Positions 6,722 to 14,438 of a DNA stretch of 23,472 nucleotides are shown here, one piece after another. This stretch comes from an uncultured Campylobacter sp. Its GTDB lineage: Bacteria; Campylobacterota; Campylobacteria; Campylobacterales; Campylobacteraceae. The notes beneath the pieces were generated by a model. That model had not been told where the DNA came from. It worked only from the letters and a program-made list of their open reading frames with translations, and made no database searches. The stretch is from NCBI RefSeq assembly GCF_937981295.1, contig NZ_CALJPC010000097.1, positions 1 to 23,472 on the forward strand, written 5' to 3'. Position 1 is the first letter of the stretch. Each line of letters starts with the position of its first letter. The position numbers and the translations under genes are program-made.

Positions 6722-7864
6722 TTAAAATTTTACCGCAGCGGCGTCCATCGCGCGCATTAGCCGCAGCATTTGAACGTGTTCGAAAACGTCGTGCGTGCGG
6801 ATGATCGCAGCGCCGTTTAAGGCAGCGATCTGGTGCAGATACAGCGAGCCTGCGAGCCTGTCCGCGACCGCAGAGGAGCTGTAAAAATCGATAACGCTCT
6901 TTCTGCTCGCGCCCACGAGCAGCGGGCAGCCGAAGTGCAAAAAATGCTGCAAATTTTTAATCAGTACCAAATTTTGCTCGGCGGTCTTGCCAAAGCCGAT
7001 GCCCACGTCAAGGATGATCTTTTTAAGCCCCGCGCTTCGCAGCTGCTGCAGATTTTGCGCAAAAAACTCATCTATCTCGCCCATCAGATCGTCGTATTTA
7101 GGCGCAAGCTGCATATTTTGCGGCTTTCCTTGCATATGCATCAGCACGTAAGCGGCGTCATAGCGAAGCGCAAGCGGTGCGAGAGCGAGGTTTGCGCTGA
7201 TGTCGTTGATGATGCTAAAGCCCCGATCTAGCGCAAATTCCAAACAATACTCATCGAAGCTATCGAGGCTAAATTTAGCCTTTTCATGCAGACGCAGACG
7301 GTAGATTTCGCTCAGCACGTCCTTTATGCGCGCAAACTCCTCATCCCTGCCGCAGTACTGGCTGCCCGGGCGCGAGCTCACGCCGCCGATATCGATGATA
7401 GCGGCGCCCTGCTTGATCATTTTTTCGATCTTATTGGTCGCCTCTTTTAGGTTTGCCGCGCGGCTTGCGGGGTTGAAGCTATCGGAGTTGATATTGACGA
7501 CGCCCATTATTTCGCAGCTTTGCGGCTTAGCAAATTTCTTGCCTAGAAATTTCGCGACCTCTTTTAGCCCGAAATCCTGCAGTGCTTCCTTTTGCGCCAA
7601 AACCTCGATCTGGCGATCGTTTGCGATCAAAACCGCGTCCGTATCGTCGCGCCCCAGGATCACCCCTTCGTTGCACGCAAGCTCGGCGCCGATACTAAGG
7701 GCATCTTGCTTTAAAATATTTGCCGCGGGCGCTCGCAGATCTTTTAGATAGAAAAAGTTTAGGCGCGATTTTTTCTGCATTATCGCCCGTCCCGCATTTC
7801 GCACGCCGATACGCTCGCAAATCAGCGCGAAATCGGCCTCGTTTGAAATTTTATAAATTTTCAT
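6722..7864 (-). CDS. folP: dihydropteroate synthase
   Basis: FolP condenses 6-hydroxymethyl-7,8-dihydropterin pyrophosphate with p-aminobenzoate in folate synthesis and is the sulfonamide target. The catalytic barrel spans about residues 115-375 with its motifs in order: IMGVVNINSDSF (119-130), IDIGGVSSRPGS (157-168), IINDISA (218-224), LMHMQGKP (241-248), DVGIGFGKT (286-294), VGASRKS (317-323) and IIRTHDV (354-360). At 380 residues it is about 100 longer than typical FolP. The first 110 or so residues are an extra domain, also present in Campylobacter/Helicobacter relatives as far as I recall, of unknown role. Its ATG overlaps the holB stop (ATGA). It is the last gene of the nudH operon. Confidence 0.95.
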   Translation of the reverse strand: MKIYKISNEADFALICERIGVRNAGRAIMQKKSRLNFFYLKDLRAPAANILKQDALSIGAELACNEGVILGRDDTDAVLIANDRQIEVLAQKEALQDFGLKEVAKFLGKKFAKPQSCEIMGVVNINSDSFNPASRAANLKEATNKIEKMIKQGAAIIDIGGVSSRPGSQYCGRDEEFARIKDVLSEIYRLRLHEKAKFSLDSFDEYCLEFALDRGFSIINDISANLALAPLALRYDAAYVLMHMQGKPQNMQLAPKYDDLMGEIDEFFAQNLQQLRSAGLKKIILDVGIGFGKTAEQNLVLIKNLQHFLHFGCPLLVGASRKSVIDFYSSSAVADRLAGSLYLHQIAALNGAAIIRTHDVFEHVQMLRLMRAMDAAAVKF

Positions 7865-8481
7865 CTTTTCTCCTCGATCATCAACAGTAACGGAGTAAGC
7901 ACGGCGTGGGCTTTGGCGTTGTGCTCGGCGAGGTAGCTTAGGCGGTCAATCCGCTGCAGCTCATCGCCGCTTAGACTGACGCCCGCTTCAAAGCACTCTA
8001 GCGCGATCTCGCCGATGAGTGCTTTTAGCGCCGTCTTATCCAGCTCGCCCTTGCGCTCCAGCGCGATCTGCGCGTCGATAAACTCCACCGCTTCCTTTAG
8101 GCTGAGCCTGGTTAAGTTTAGCCCGGTGCGGTATCTGGGCTTTCGCACGCAGAGGTTTTGCACGATCAGGCGCGAGCGGATAGTAGGCAGCAGGGCGTTG
8201 ATGAAAGGGGTGATCAGGAAAAACACCGTATTTTTGGGCGGCTCCTCTAAAATTTTAAGCAGAGCGTTTTGCGCCTCCTCGCCGAATTTCGTAGCGGCGA
8301 TGACGATGATCTTATCCTCGCGCTCGGCGACGTAGGCTTCGTCAATGATCTTTCGTGCCTCGTCGATCTTAAGCTCGACGCTTTCGAAAAACCTTAAATT
8401 TTTGCGCGGAATTTCGGCTAAAATTTTATCTTTAAAGCCCTCATAATCGCCCGTTAAAACGATCTGATTTATGATTTTCAA
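7861..8481 (-). CDS. holB: DNA polymerase III delta' subunit (clamp loader)
   Basis: A 206-residue short delta' as found in epsilonproteobacteria. It keeps the AAA+ region FGEEAQNALLKILEEPP (66-82), then FFLITP, and the TIRSR motif at 100-104 (the SRC-like sensor region), but has no Walker A loop, which fits delta' being a non-hydrolysing structural subunit. It helps load the beta clamp onto primed DNA. The start is TTG: the frame reads TTG AAA ATC, and this TTG shares bases with the hobA stop (TTGA), so translation probably depends on ribosomes finishing hobA. No better start exists in frame. It is followed by folP with an ATGA overlap. Confidence 0.85.
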   Translation of the reverse strand: MKIINQIVLTGDYEGFKDKILAEIPRKNLRFFESVELKIDEARKIIDEAYVAEREDKIIVIAATKFGEEAQNALLKILEEPPKNTVFFLITPFINALLPTIRSRLIVQNLCVRKPRYRTGLNLTRLSLKEAVEFIDAQIALERKGELDKTALKALIGEIALECFEAGVSLSGDELQRIDRLSYLAEHNAKAHAVLTPLLLMIEEKR

Positions 8482-9011
8482 AGCACCACTTCGTCAAAAA
8501 GCACGGCGTCGATGCTTTTATCTAAAATTTTAAAAAGCTGGATCAGTTTGAGATCCAGGCTAGGATCGCTCTCGCTCATATAAAAGCTATTTTGCAGCCT
8601 CTCGTCGATGAGCCACAAATAGCTGTCCTCGTGGCTTTTGGCGATTTTGGCTAGAGGATGGTTGCCGTTGCCGATGTAAAAATATATAAAGCCGTTGGCA
8701 AACGCGAGGCTTAACATATCGTTTAGCAGCAGCGCGTCCTCCAGGCTATTTACGCCGCCGCGATAAAGCGAGCGTAGCGAAAAAAACGGCAGCAGCGGGC
8801 GAGAGTTGGTAGAGGAGTTGATCTTTTTGATGATATATTCGCTAAACCAGCTTCGCTCATCGTCGCAGATGACGATGAAAGCAAAGCCGTCGTGGAGGAA
8901 TTTCAGCTTTGATGCTAAAAGCGGCGTCCAGTCCTCCTTGCGATCCTCGAGCCACTCAAGTCCTGGCTCGGAGCGCATGGCCGTGACGCTCCAAGTGTGC
9001 AGATCCTGCAT
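8478..9011 (-). CDS. hobA: DnaA initiator-associating protein HobA
   Basis: A 177-residue protein with the HobA family hallmarks: MQDLHTWSVTAMRSEPGLEW at the start, a central FIVICDDERSWFSEYII strand-helix, LPFFSLRSLY, and FIYFYIGNGNHPLAKIA near residue 120. HobA binds domain I of DnaA as a tetramer and promotes orderly DnaA assembly at oriC; structurally it is the counterpart of E. coli DiaA although the sequences are unrelated. It is restricted to epsilonproteobacteria and so supports the taxonomic call. The ATG overlaps the lysC stop by one base (TAATG). The neighbours lysC upstream and holB downstream are the same as in Campylobacter. Confidence 0.92.
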   Translation of the reverse strand: MQDLHTWSVTAMRSEPGLEWLEDRKEDWTPLLASKLKFLHDGFAFIVICDDERSWFSEYIIKKINSSTNSRPLLPFFSLRSLYRGGVNSLEDALLLNDMLSLAFANGFIYFYIGNGNHPLAKIAKSHEDSYLWLIDERLQNSFYMSESDPSLDLKLIQLFKILDKSIDAVLFDEVVL

Positions 9012-10216
9012 TATTTATCCAAATCGTAGGCTTTATGCAGCGCGCGCACGGCAAGCTCGCCGTATTTAGCCTCTACGATCATCGAAATTTTAATCTCGCT
9101 CGTGGAGATCATCTGGATATTTATCCCTTCGTCCGCAAGCGTCTTAAACGCCTTGCTGGCTATGCCGCTGTGGCTTTTCATACCCACGCCTACCAAAGAA
9201 ACCTTTACGATATCGGCATCCGATTCGATGATGGAATTCGGATTTGGATTTACCTCTTTCATTACCCTATAGGCCGTCTCTAGCTCGTTTTGCGGCACGG
9301 TAAAGCCCAAATTAGTCTCCCCATTTCGTCCGATATTTTGTACGATCATATCGACGTTGATCTCCTTGCTTGCAAGCGCGGAGAAAATTTCAGCCGCGAC
9401 GCCGGGGCGATCCTCTACGTTTCTAATCGTAATTCTTGCTTGATTTTTATCCAGTGCAATGCCGCTAATTACCGCATCTTCCATCTTTTCTTCTCCTGTT
9501 ATGAGTGTTCCTTCATGATCGTTAAAACTGCTTCGCGTCACCAAATTTACGTTTAATTTCTTCGCAAGCTCAACGCTTCGATTTTGCAAAACCTTCGCCC
9601 CCAAGCTCGCAAGCTCAAGCATCTCGTCGTAGCTGATGCGATCAAGCTTCTTGGCTTTGGGCTCGATGCGCGGATCGGTCGTATATACGCCGTCTACATC
9701 GGTGTAAATTTCGCACAGATCGGCATTCAGCGCTCCTGCGACGGCGACTGCGCTAAGATCGCTTCCGCCTCGCCCGAGCGTAGTTACTTCGCCTGCGGTG
9801 CTGATACCTTGAAAGCCCGCGACGACGACGATTTTGCCCTGCTTTAGCGCCTCTTGCATGCTTTTTGGATCGATCGAGACGATGCGAGCTTTGGTATGAA
9901 AATTATCCGTCACGATGCCCGCACCACGCCCGCTAAATGCGATCGCAGCATAGCCCTTGGCGTTTAGCGCGATAGCTAAAAGTGCGCTCGTGACGCGCTC
10001 GCCCGAGCTTAGCAGCACATCCATCTCTCTGCCTACGGGAGTTTTAGTAAAAAATTCCGCCTGCTCGATGAGCTGATTGGTAACGCCGCTCATCGCAGAG
10101 ACGATTACCGCGACATCGTGTCCTTCGTTTTTAGTCTTTATCACGCGCTGCGCAACCGCCTCGATCCGCTCTAGCGTGCCGACGCTCGTACCGCCGTATT
10201 TTTGAACGATCAGCAT
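9011..10216 (-). CDS. lysC: aspartate kinase
   Basis: The 401-residue enzyme phosphorylates L-aspartate with ATP, the first step towards lysine/diaminopimelate, threonine and methionine. Motifs: KYGGTSVG (6-13), LGRGGSDLSA (147-156), YTDVDGVYTTDPR (171-183). Two ACT regulatory domains follow at about 262-330 (NVEDRPGVAAEIFSALA) and 338-400 (LVGVGMKSHSGIASKAF), so feedback inhibition by lysine and/or threonine is expected. It is a monofunctional kinase without a homoserine dehydrogenase domain. The ATG overlaps the nudH stop (TAATG), indicating translational coupling in the operon. Confidence 0.95.
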   Translation of the reverse strand: MLIVQKYGGTSVGTLERIEAVAQRVIKTKNEGHDVAVIVSAMSGVTNQLIEQAEFFTKTPVGREMDVLLSSGERVTSALLAIALNAKGYAAIAFSGRGAGIVTDNFHTKARIVSIDPKSMQEALKQGKIVVVAGFQGISTAGEVTTLGRGGSDLSAVAVAGALNADLCEIYTDVDGVYTTDPRIEPKAKKLDRISYDEMLELASLGAKVLQNRSVELAKKLNVNLVTRSSFNDHEGTLITGEEKMEDAVISGIALDKNQARITIRNVEDRPGVAAEIFSALASKEINVDMIVQNIGRNGETNLGFTVPQNELETAYRVMKEVNPNPNSIIESDADIVKVSLVGVGMKSHSGIASKAFKTLADEGINIQMISTSEIKISMIVEAKYGELAVRALHKAYDLDK

Positions 10217-10686
10217 TAAATGTAACCCTCCTCCTTAAAATATTTTAAAACCGTCGCGTAAATCGGCTTTTTGAAGTGATTTACGTGCCTTAAAACCTCA
10301 TTCGCGCCTACGAATTTAAATGCGTCGAACTCCGGAAGTTTAGTATTGATGTTTATATCGGCTAAGCTTCGCAATCGCACTAAAAAATATCTTTGAATTT
10401 GCCCGTCGTATGGGCGCATCTTTTGAGCTACTCCATCGGGAAAGTCGTAGCTAAGCCACTTCGGGCACTCAGCAATGATATCGACTTTGCTTGTTCCGAT
10501 CTCCTCGCCTAGCTCTCTACGGATCGCCATCTTAGGCGTCTCACCATCATCGATACCGCCTTGAGGAAACTGCCAAGCGCCTTTGATGTCGCTTCGCTGC
10601 GCGATTAAAATTTCGCAATTAAACGGATACGAGGGCGAAAGTACGATTGCAGCGACATTTGGTCTGTAATTTTTCTCTTTTTCCAT
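10216..10686 (-). CDS. rppH: RNA 5' pyrophosphohydrolase (Nudix)
   Basis: A 156-residue Nudix hydrolase with the complete Nudix box, from GGIDDGE (43-49) through RRELGEEIG (56-64), in the GX5EX7REUXEEXGU pattern, preceded by WQFPQ, which is characteristic of the RppH/NudH group. RppH removes pyrophosphate from the 5' end of mRNA and so opens it to endonucleolytic decay; dinucleoside polyphosphates are alternative substrates. It is the first gene of the operon. The upstream ribosome binding site is weak (GAGAAAACGAG before the ATG). It faces hemW across a 136-base A/T-rich divergent promoter region. The gene is also annotated nudH. Confidence 0.93.
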   Translation of the reverse strand: MEKEKNYRPNVAAIVLSPSYPFNCEILIAQRSDIKGAWQFPQGGIDDGETPKMAIRRELGEEIGTSKVDIIAECPKWLSYDFPDGVAQKMRPYDGQIQRYFLVRLRSLADININTKLPEFDAFKFVGANEVLRHVNHFKKPIYATVLKYFKEEGYI

Positions 10687-10822
10687 CTCGTTTTCTCACA
10701 AAAAATTTCTCAAAATTCTACCTAAAAATATTAAAATTTGCGTTAAGAGGCTTAAAATTTATATAAATTTTCAAATTAATTCGCTAAATTTTGCGACGTA
10801 AATTTAGCCCATAGGACCGCCC
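10687..10822. promoter_or_regulatory. divergent promoter region of the rppH and hemW operons
   Basis: A 136-base, strongly A/T-rich spacer between divergent operons. Towards rppH, TAATAT and TAGAAT on the minus strand are candidate -10 boxes; towards hemW, TATAAA within ATTTATATAAATTT (near 10757-10770) is a candidate. The exact starts cannot be fixed by eye. Confidence 0.45.
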
Positions 10823-11896
10823 TTGCACATCTACATCCACGTGCCGTTTTGCACCTCTAAATGCCCGTATTGCGCCTTTGGCTCTTTTAGCGATCAGTTT
10901 AGTCTCGCAAAAAGCTACTTTCGCGCGCTAGAGCTTGAGGTGCGCGACTTTTTGGCGAAAAATCCGTACGCGCAAATTTCGACGCTTTTTATCGGCGGAG
11001 GTACGCCAAGTGCCGTAGATGCGGGGCTTTATAATGAAATTTTTGCGCTGCTCGCGCCGCATTTCGCCGCCAAAGCCGAAATCAGCTCGGAAGCCAACCC
11101 AAACTCCGCCAGCCCCGCTTGGCTTATGGCGATGCAGGGGCTCGGCGTAAATCGCATCAGCTTCGGCGCGCAGAGTTTCAACGACGCCAAGCTAAAGTTC
11201 CTCGGTCGCGCGCACAGCGCCGCGCAGATTTTTCTCGCGGTGCAAAATGCCAAAGCGGCGGGCTTTGATAATATAAACTTAGACCTAATCTACGCGAGCA
11301 AATTTGACGATAAAAGGAATTTAAAATTTGAAATGGATGAGCTTGCGCGCTGCGAAGTGCCGCATCTAAGCGCCTATGCGCTAAGCCTTGAGGAAAACAC
11401 GCCATTTTTCGGGCGCGAAAGCTTTAAAAAGGAAAGCGCGACTCTAGCTAAATTTCTCTTTGCTCTTGCGGGAGATAGCGGCTTTAGTCAGTATGAAATT
11501 TCAAATTTTGCCGCGCGCGGACTGTGCTGTAAGCACAATCTGGCTTACTGGCGCGGCGAGGATTACGCTGGATTCGGAGCATTTGCGGTCGGAACTAGCG
11601 GACGGGTGCGCCTTAGCTCGCCTAAAAATTTGCGAGACTACATCGCAGATCCGCTGCAAAAACAGCGCGAAGTTCTAAGCGCGCAGGATAAAAAGCTCGA
11701 GCGCATATTTCTCGGGCTGCGCTGCATTTTGGGCGTGGACGCGCAAATTTTAGACGCCGCGGAGCTAAGCAGCGCGCAGCTACTCGTGCAGGCAAAAAAG
11801 CTGAAATTCGGCGAGGGTAAATTTTATAATCCCAACTTTTTGCTTGCCGACGAGATCGCGCTTTTTATCACGCAAAGCAGCCAAAGCGGGCGCTAA
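10823..11896 (+). CDS. hemW: radical SAM heme chaperone HemW (HemN-like)
   Basis: A 357-residue radical SAM protein with the iron-sulfur motif CTSKCPYC (10-17), SAM-binding GGGTPS (58-63), EANP (90-93) and NRISFGAQSF (110-119). The short N-terminus before the cluster and total length fit HemW (about 350-380), not oxygen-independent coproporphyrinogen oxidase HemN (about 450), though it is often misannotated as the latter. HemW binds heme and delivers it to target proteins. The start is TTG: an in-frame stop at 10805 leaves no ATG, and AGGA lies at 10813-10816. It heads the plus-strand cluster followed by tatB, and the arrangement with rppH-lysC-hobA-holB-folP in the opposite direction matches Campylobacter jejuni as I recall it. 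Confidence 0.9.
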   Translation: MHIYIHVPFCTSKCPYCAFGSFSDQFSLAKSYFRALELEVRDFLAKNPYAQISTLFIGGGTPSAVDAGLYNEIFALLAPHFAAKAEISSEANPNSASPAWLMAMQGLGVNRISFGAQSFNDAKLKFLGRAHSAAQIFLAVQNAKAAGFDNINLDLIYASKFDDKRNLKFEMDELARCEVPHLSAYALSLEENTPFFGRESFKKESATLAKFLFALAGDSGFSQYEISNFAARGLCCKHNLAYWRGEDYAGFGAFAVGTSGRVRLSSPKNLRDYIADPLQKQREVLSAQDKKLERIFLGLRCILGVDAQILDAAELSSAQLLVQAKKLKFGEGKFYNPNFLLADEIALFITQSSQSGR

Positions 11897-11920
11897 ATTT
11901 AAGATTAATGAAATTTTAGT

Positions 11921-11926
11921 TACAAT
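11921..11926 (+). promoter_or_regulatory. possible -10 box for tatB
   Basis: TACAAT lies 28 bases upstream of the tatB ATG, in the 57-base gap after hemW, with a T-rich stretch before it. AGGA at 11944-11947 is the ribosome binding site. The tat-queA genes may therefore have a promoter of their own. Confidence 0.4.
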
Positions 11927-11953
11927 ACGCCACTTTTTACGTTAGGAAATTTT

Positions 11954-12646
11954 ATGTTTGGTATCAGTATGCCTGAAATTACGGTCATTTTAATCATCGC
12001 GATAATCGTGCTGGGGCCCGAAAAACTCCCAAAAGTGCTGGTCGAGCTCGCGAAATACTTCAAAGTCATCAAAAAAACCATCAACGACGCAAAATCGAGC
12101 TTTGATCAGGAGCTTCGCATCGCCGAGCTCAAAGAGGATGCCAAAAAATATAAAGAGAGCATCACGCAAGCAAGCGAAAGTGTGCGCAAAAAGCTCACGT
12201 TTGAGGAGCTCGACGAGATAAAAGGCGGCATAGACTCGGTCAAAGAGACGCTAAATGCGGGGCTAAAAGACGCGAAAAGCTCGCTTAAAGAAACGCTTAG
12301 CTCGGATGCCGCCAAAGATGCGCTAAACTCTGCGGAGGTCTCGGTACAAAAACAAAATGAGGCGGCAAATTTAAAAGCAAATTCGGGCAGCGAAAATTCC
12401 GCGCAAAGCTCGGACGCCGCGAACTCTGCGCAAGGCTCCGCCGGCAGCACAACAAATTCTAGCGCCGAAAGCGAAAGCGAAAATTCCATGCCGAGCACGG
12501 ACGGCGGTGCGGGAAATTCCGCGCAAAATACAAACGTAAGCGGCGAAGCAAAAAGCAGCGCGGAAAATTTAAATGCAAATTTAAACGGCGATGCGCAAAA
12601 TTCTATGCAAAATTCCGCGCAAAATAACGATACACAAAAATCATAA
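11954..12646 (+). CDS. tatB: Sec-independent protein translocase subunit TatB
   Basis: TatB forms the substrate receptor of the twin-arginine translocase together with TatC in the inner membrane. The first residues FGISMPEITVILIIAIIVLG form the single membrane helix, followed by GPEKLPKVL and an amphipathic helix (about 24-60). The Glu in the membrane helix (MPE) and the GPEKLP hinge are the TatB form. Residues about 60-110 are charged and helical. From about 115 to the end, 230 residues in all, the protein is low-complexity Ser/Asn/Ala/Glu with repeated NSAQ units. It is longer than most TatB, but the tail of this family is always variable. tatC follows after 15 bases. Confidence 0.9.
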   Translation: MFGISMPEITVILIIAIIVLGPEKLPKVLVELAKYFKVIKKTINDAKSSFDQELRIAELKEDAKKYKESITQASESVRKKLTFEELDEIKGGIDSVKETLNAGLKDAKSSLKETLSSDAAKDALNSAEVSVQKQNEAANLKANSGSENSAQSSDAANSAQGSAGSTTNSSAESESENSMPSTDGGAGNSAQNTNVSGEAKSSAENLNANLNGDAQNSMQNSAQNNDTQKS

Positions 12647-12661
12647 TGAGAGAGAAATTTA

Positions 12662-13417
12662 ATGTTTGAAGAGCTAAAACCCCATCTAGCCGAGCTTCGC
12701 AAACGCCTAGTGATCTCCGTGCTGTCCGTCATCGTTCTTTTCGTCGCGTGCTTCGGCTTTTGGGAGGATATTTTAGGCTTTATGACCCGCCCGCTAGTGC
12801 GCGTGCTTCCCAAAGGCAGCGAGATCATCTTTACCCAGCTTGGCGAGACCTTTTTTACCGCGATGAAGGTGTCGTTTTTCACCTCGTTACTTCTAGCGAT
12901 GCCGATAATTTTCTGGCAGGCGTGGCTTTTCATAGCGCCCGGGCTTTACGACAACGAGAAAAAATACGTCATCCCCTTCGTTAGCGGCGCGAGCATTATG
13001 TTCTTTTTAGGCGCGGCGTTTTGCTATTTTTTCGTAATTCCCGTAGCGTTTAATTTCTTGGTAAATTTTGGCGCCAAGCAATTTACTGCGATGCCTACGA
13101 TCGGCGAATATGTAGGCTTTTTCGCTAAGCTCGTCGTCGCATTTGGCATCAGCTTCGAGCTTCCTGTAGTAACCTTTTTCCTCGCTAAAATCGGGCTTGT
13201 GACGAACAAAAGTCTGAGCGATTTTTTCCGCTATGCAATCGTCATTATTTTCATTTTTGCAGCGGTCATGACGCCGCCGGACGTACTTAGCCAGTTTATG
13301 CTCGCAACTCCGCTGATAGTGCTTTATCTGCTTTCGATCTTCATCGCCAAAATGATAAATCCGTATAAGCAGGAGGATGACGAAGGCGAAAATTCCACGG
13401 ACGTAGCGCAGGCGTAA
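12662..13417 (+). CDS. tatC: Sec-independent protein translocase subunit TatC
   Basis: A 251-residue polytopic membrane protein with six expected membrane helices. Family marks: MFEELKPHLAELRKRL at the cytoplasmic N-terminus (the region that binds the twin-arginine signal), LGETFFTAMKVSFF (60-73), FIAPGLYDNEK (90-100), FGISFELPVV (161-170, with the conserved membrane Glu at 166) and AAVMTPPDVLSQ (200-211). With TatB it recognises folded precursors, and TatA then forms the passage; tatA is not in this window and must lie elsewhere. The ribosome binding site is GAGAGA, 7 bases before the ATG. queA starts 2 bases after the stop codon. Confidence 0.95.
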   Translation: MFEELKPHLAELRKRLVISVLSVIVLFVACFGFWEDILGFMTRPLVRVLPKGSEIIFTQLGETFFTAMKVSFFTSLLLAMPIIFWQAWLFIAPGLYDNEKKYVIPFVSGASIMFFLGAAFCYFFVIPVAFNFLVNFGAKQFTAMPTIGEYVGFFAKLVVAFGISFELPVVTFFLAKIGLVTNKSLSDFFRYAIVIIFIFAAVMTPPDVLSQFMLATPLIVLYLLSIFIAKMINPYKQEDDEGENSTDVAQA

Positions 13418-13418
13418 G

Positions 13419-14438
13419 ATGGCGGATCTAAATTTAGTCTCTAGCTACGATTACGAGCTTCCTAGCGAGCTCATCGCAAGCGCGCCCGCGATGCCCAAAC
13501 AAAGCGCGCGCCTGTTAATATACGACCGCGCCAAGGAGAAGATCACGCACGCACGCTTCGGCGATCTGGCGGACGCCCTGCCGCCCTGCGATATTATTTT
13601 CAACGACACGCGGGTGATTAAGGCGCGTCTCTTCGGTCATAAAAGCAGCGGCGGCAAGATCGAGCTTCTGTTAAACTCGCCGCTTGAGGGCAATAAATTT
13701 AGCGCCTATATTCGCGGTAGCGTCAAAGCAGGCAGCGAATTAAAATTTCAAAGCAATCTTAATGCGCGCGTTTGCGAGCTGATGGACGACGGGCTTCGCA
13801 TCGTGCAATTTGAGCGCGGCGGCAAGGCTTTAAATACCCACGATGTTTTTGAAATTTGCGAACGTATCGGCCACGTGCCGCTGCCGCCGTATATCAAGCG
13901 CGCCGATACGAAGGAGGACGCAAGCTGGTACCAAAGTATCTTCGCGCGCGAGCAAGGCGCTGTCGCCGCACCCACCGCGAGCTTGCATTTTAATAGCGAG
14001 ATGATCGCGGATTTGCGCCGAAATCACGAGATCCACTTTATCACGCTGCACGTGGGCGTGGGCACCTTCAAGCCCGTGGAGGTAGCGGATCTGCGCGATC
14101 ACAAGATGCACGGCGAGCTCTACTCCATCCCGCCGCAGACCGCGCAAATTCTAAAAAGCGAGCGAAAAATTTTAGGCGTGGGCACGACCGTTACGCGAAC
14201 GATCGAAAATTTTGCGCGCAACGGGCAAAGCAGCGGAATCTGCGAGCTGTTTTTGCACCCGGGCAATCCTCCGATAAGACAAAATTTTCTGCTTACGAAC
14301 TTTCACCTGCCCAAATCCACGCTGATAATGCTCGTGGCGAGCTTCATCGGCCTTGAGCGCACGCTTGAGCTCTACCGCATCGCAGTGGAGCAAAGATACC
14401 GCTTCTACTCCTATGGCGATGGGATGCTTGTGCTATGA
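13419..14438 (+). CDS. queA: tRNA preQ1(34) S-adenosylmethionine ribosyltransferase-isomerase
   Basis: QueA transfers and isomerises the ribose of S-adenosylmethionine onto 7-aminomethyl-7-deazaguanine at the tRNA wobble position, giving epoxyqueuosine. The 339-residue length is typical, and the motifs are clear: YDYELPSELIA (10-20), FNDTRVIKARLFGHK (61-75), GHVPLPPYIKR (about 149-159), TASLHF, LHVGVGTFKPV (about 211-221) and NFHLPKSTLIMLVASF near the C-terminus. The start lies almost against the tatC stop, and the stop shares ATGA with the next gene, so it is co-translated with both neighbours. No other queuosine gene is in the window. Confidence 0.96.
   Translation: MADLNLVSSYDYELPSELIASAPAMPKQSARLLIYDRAKEKITHARFGDLADALPPCDIIFNDTRVIKARLFGHKSSGGKIELLLNSPLEGNKFSAYIRGSVKAGSELKFQSNLNARVCELMDDGLRIVQFERGGKALNTHDVFEICERIGHVPLPPYIKRADTKEDASWYQSIFAREQGAVAAPTASLHFNSEMIADLRRNHEIHFITLHVGVGTFKPVEVADLRDHKMHGELYSIPPQTAQILKSERKILGVGTTVTRTIENFARNGQSSGICELFLHPGNPPIRQNFLLTNFHLPKSTLIMLVASFIGLERTLELYRIAVEQRYRFYSYGDGMLVL

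Noticed and set aside
12106..12933. 275-codon open frame antisense to tatB and tatC
   Set aside because: A shadow of the Ser/Ala-rich tatB tail: the translation is low-complexity (SAEFSASLA type), and both sense genes are certain.
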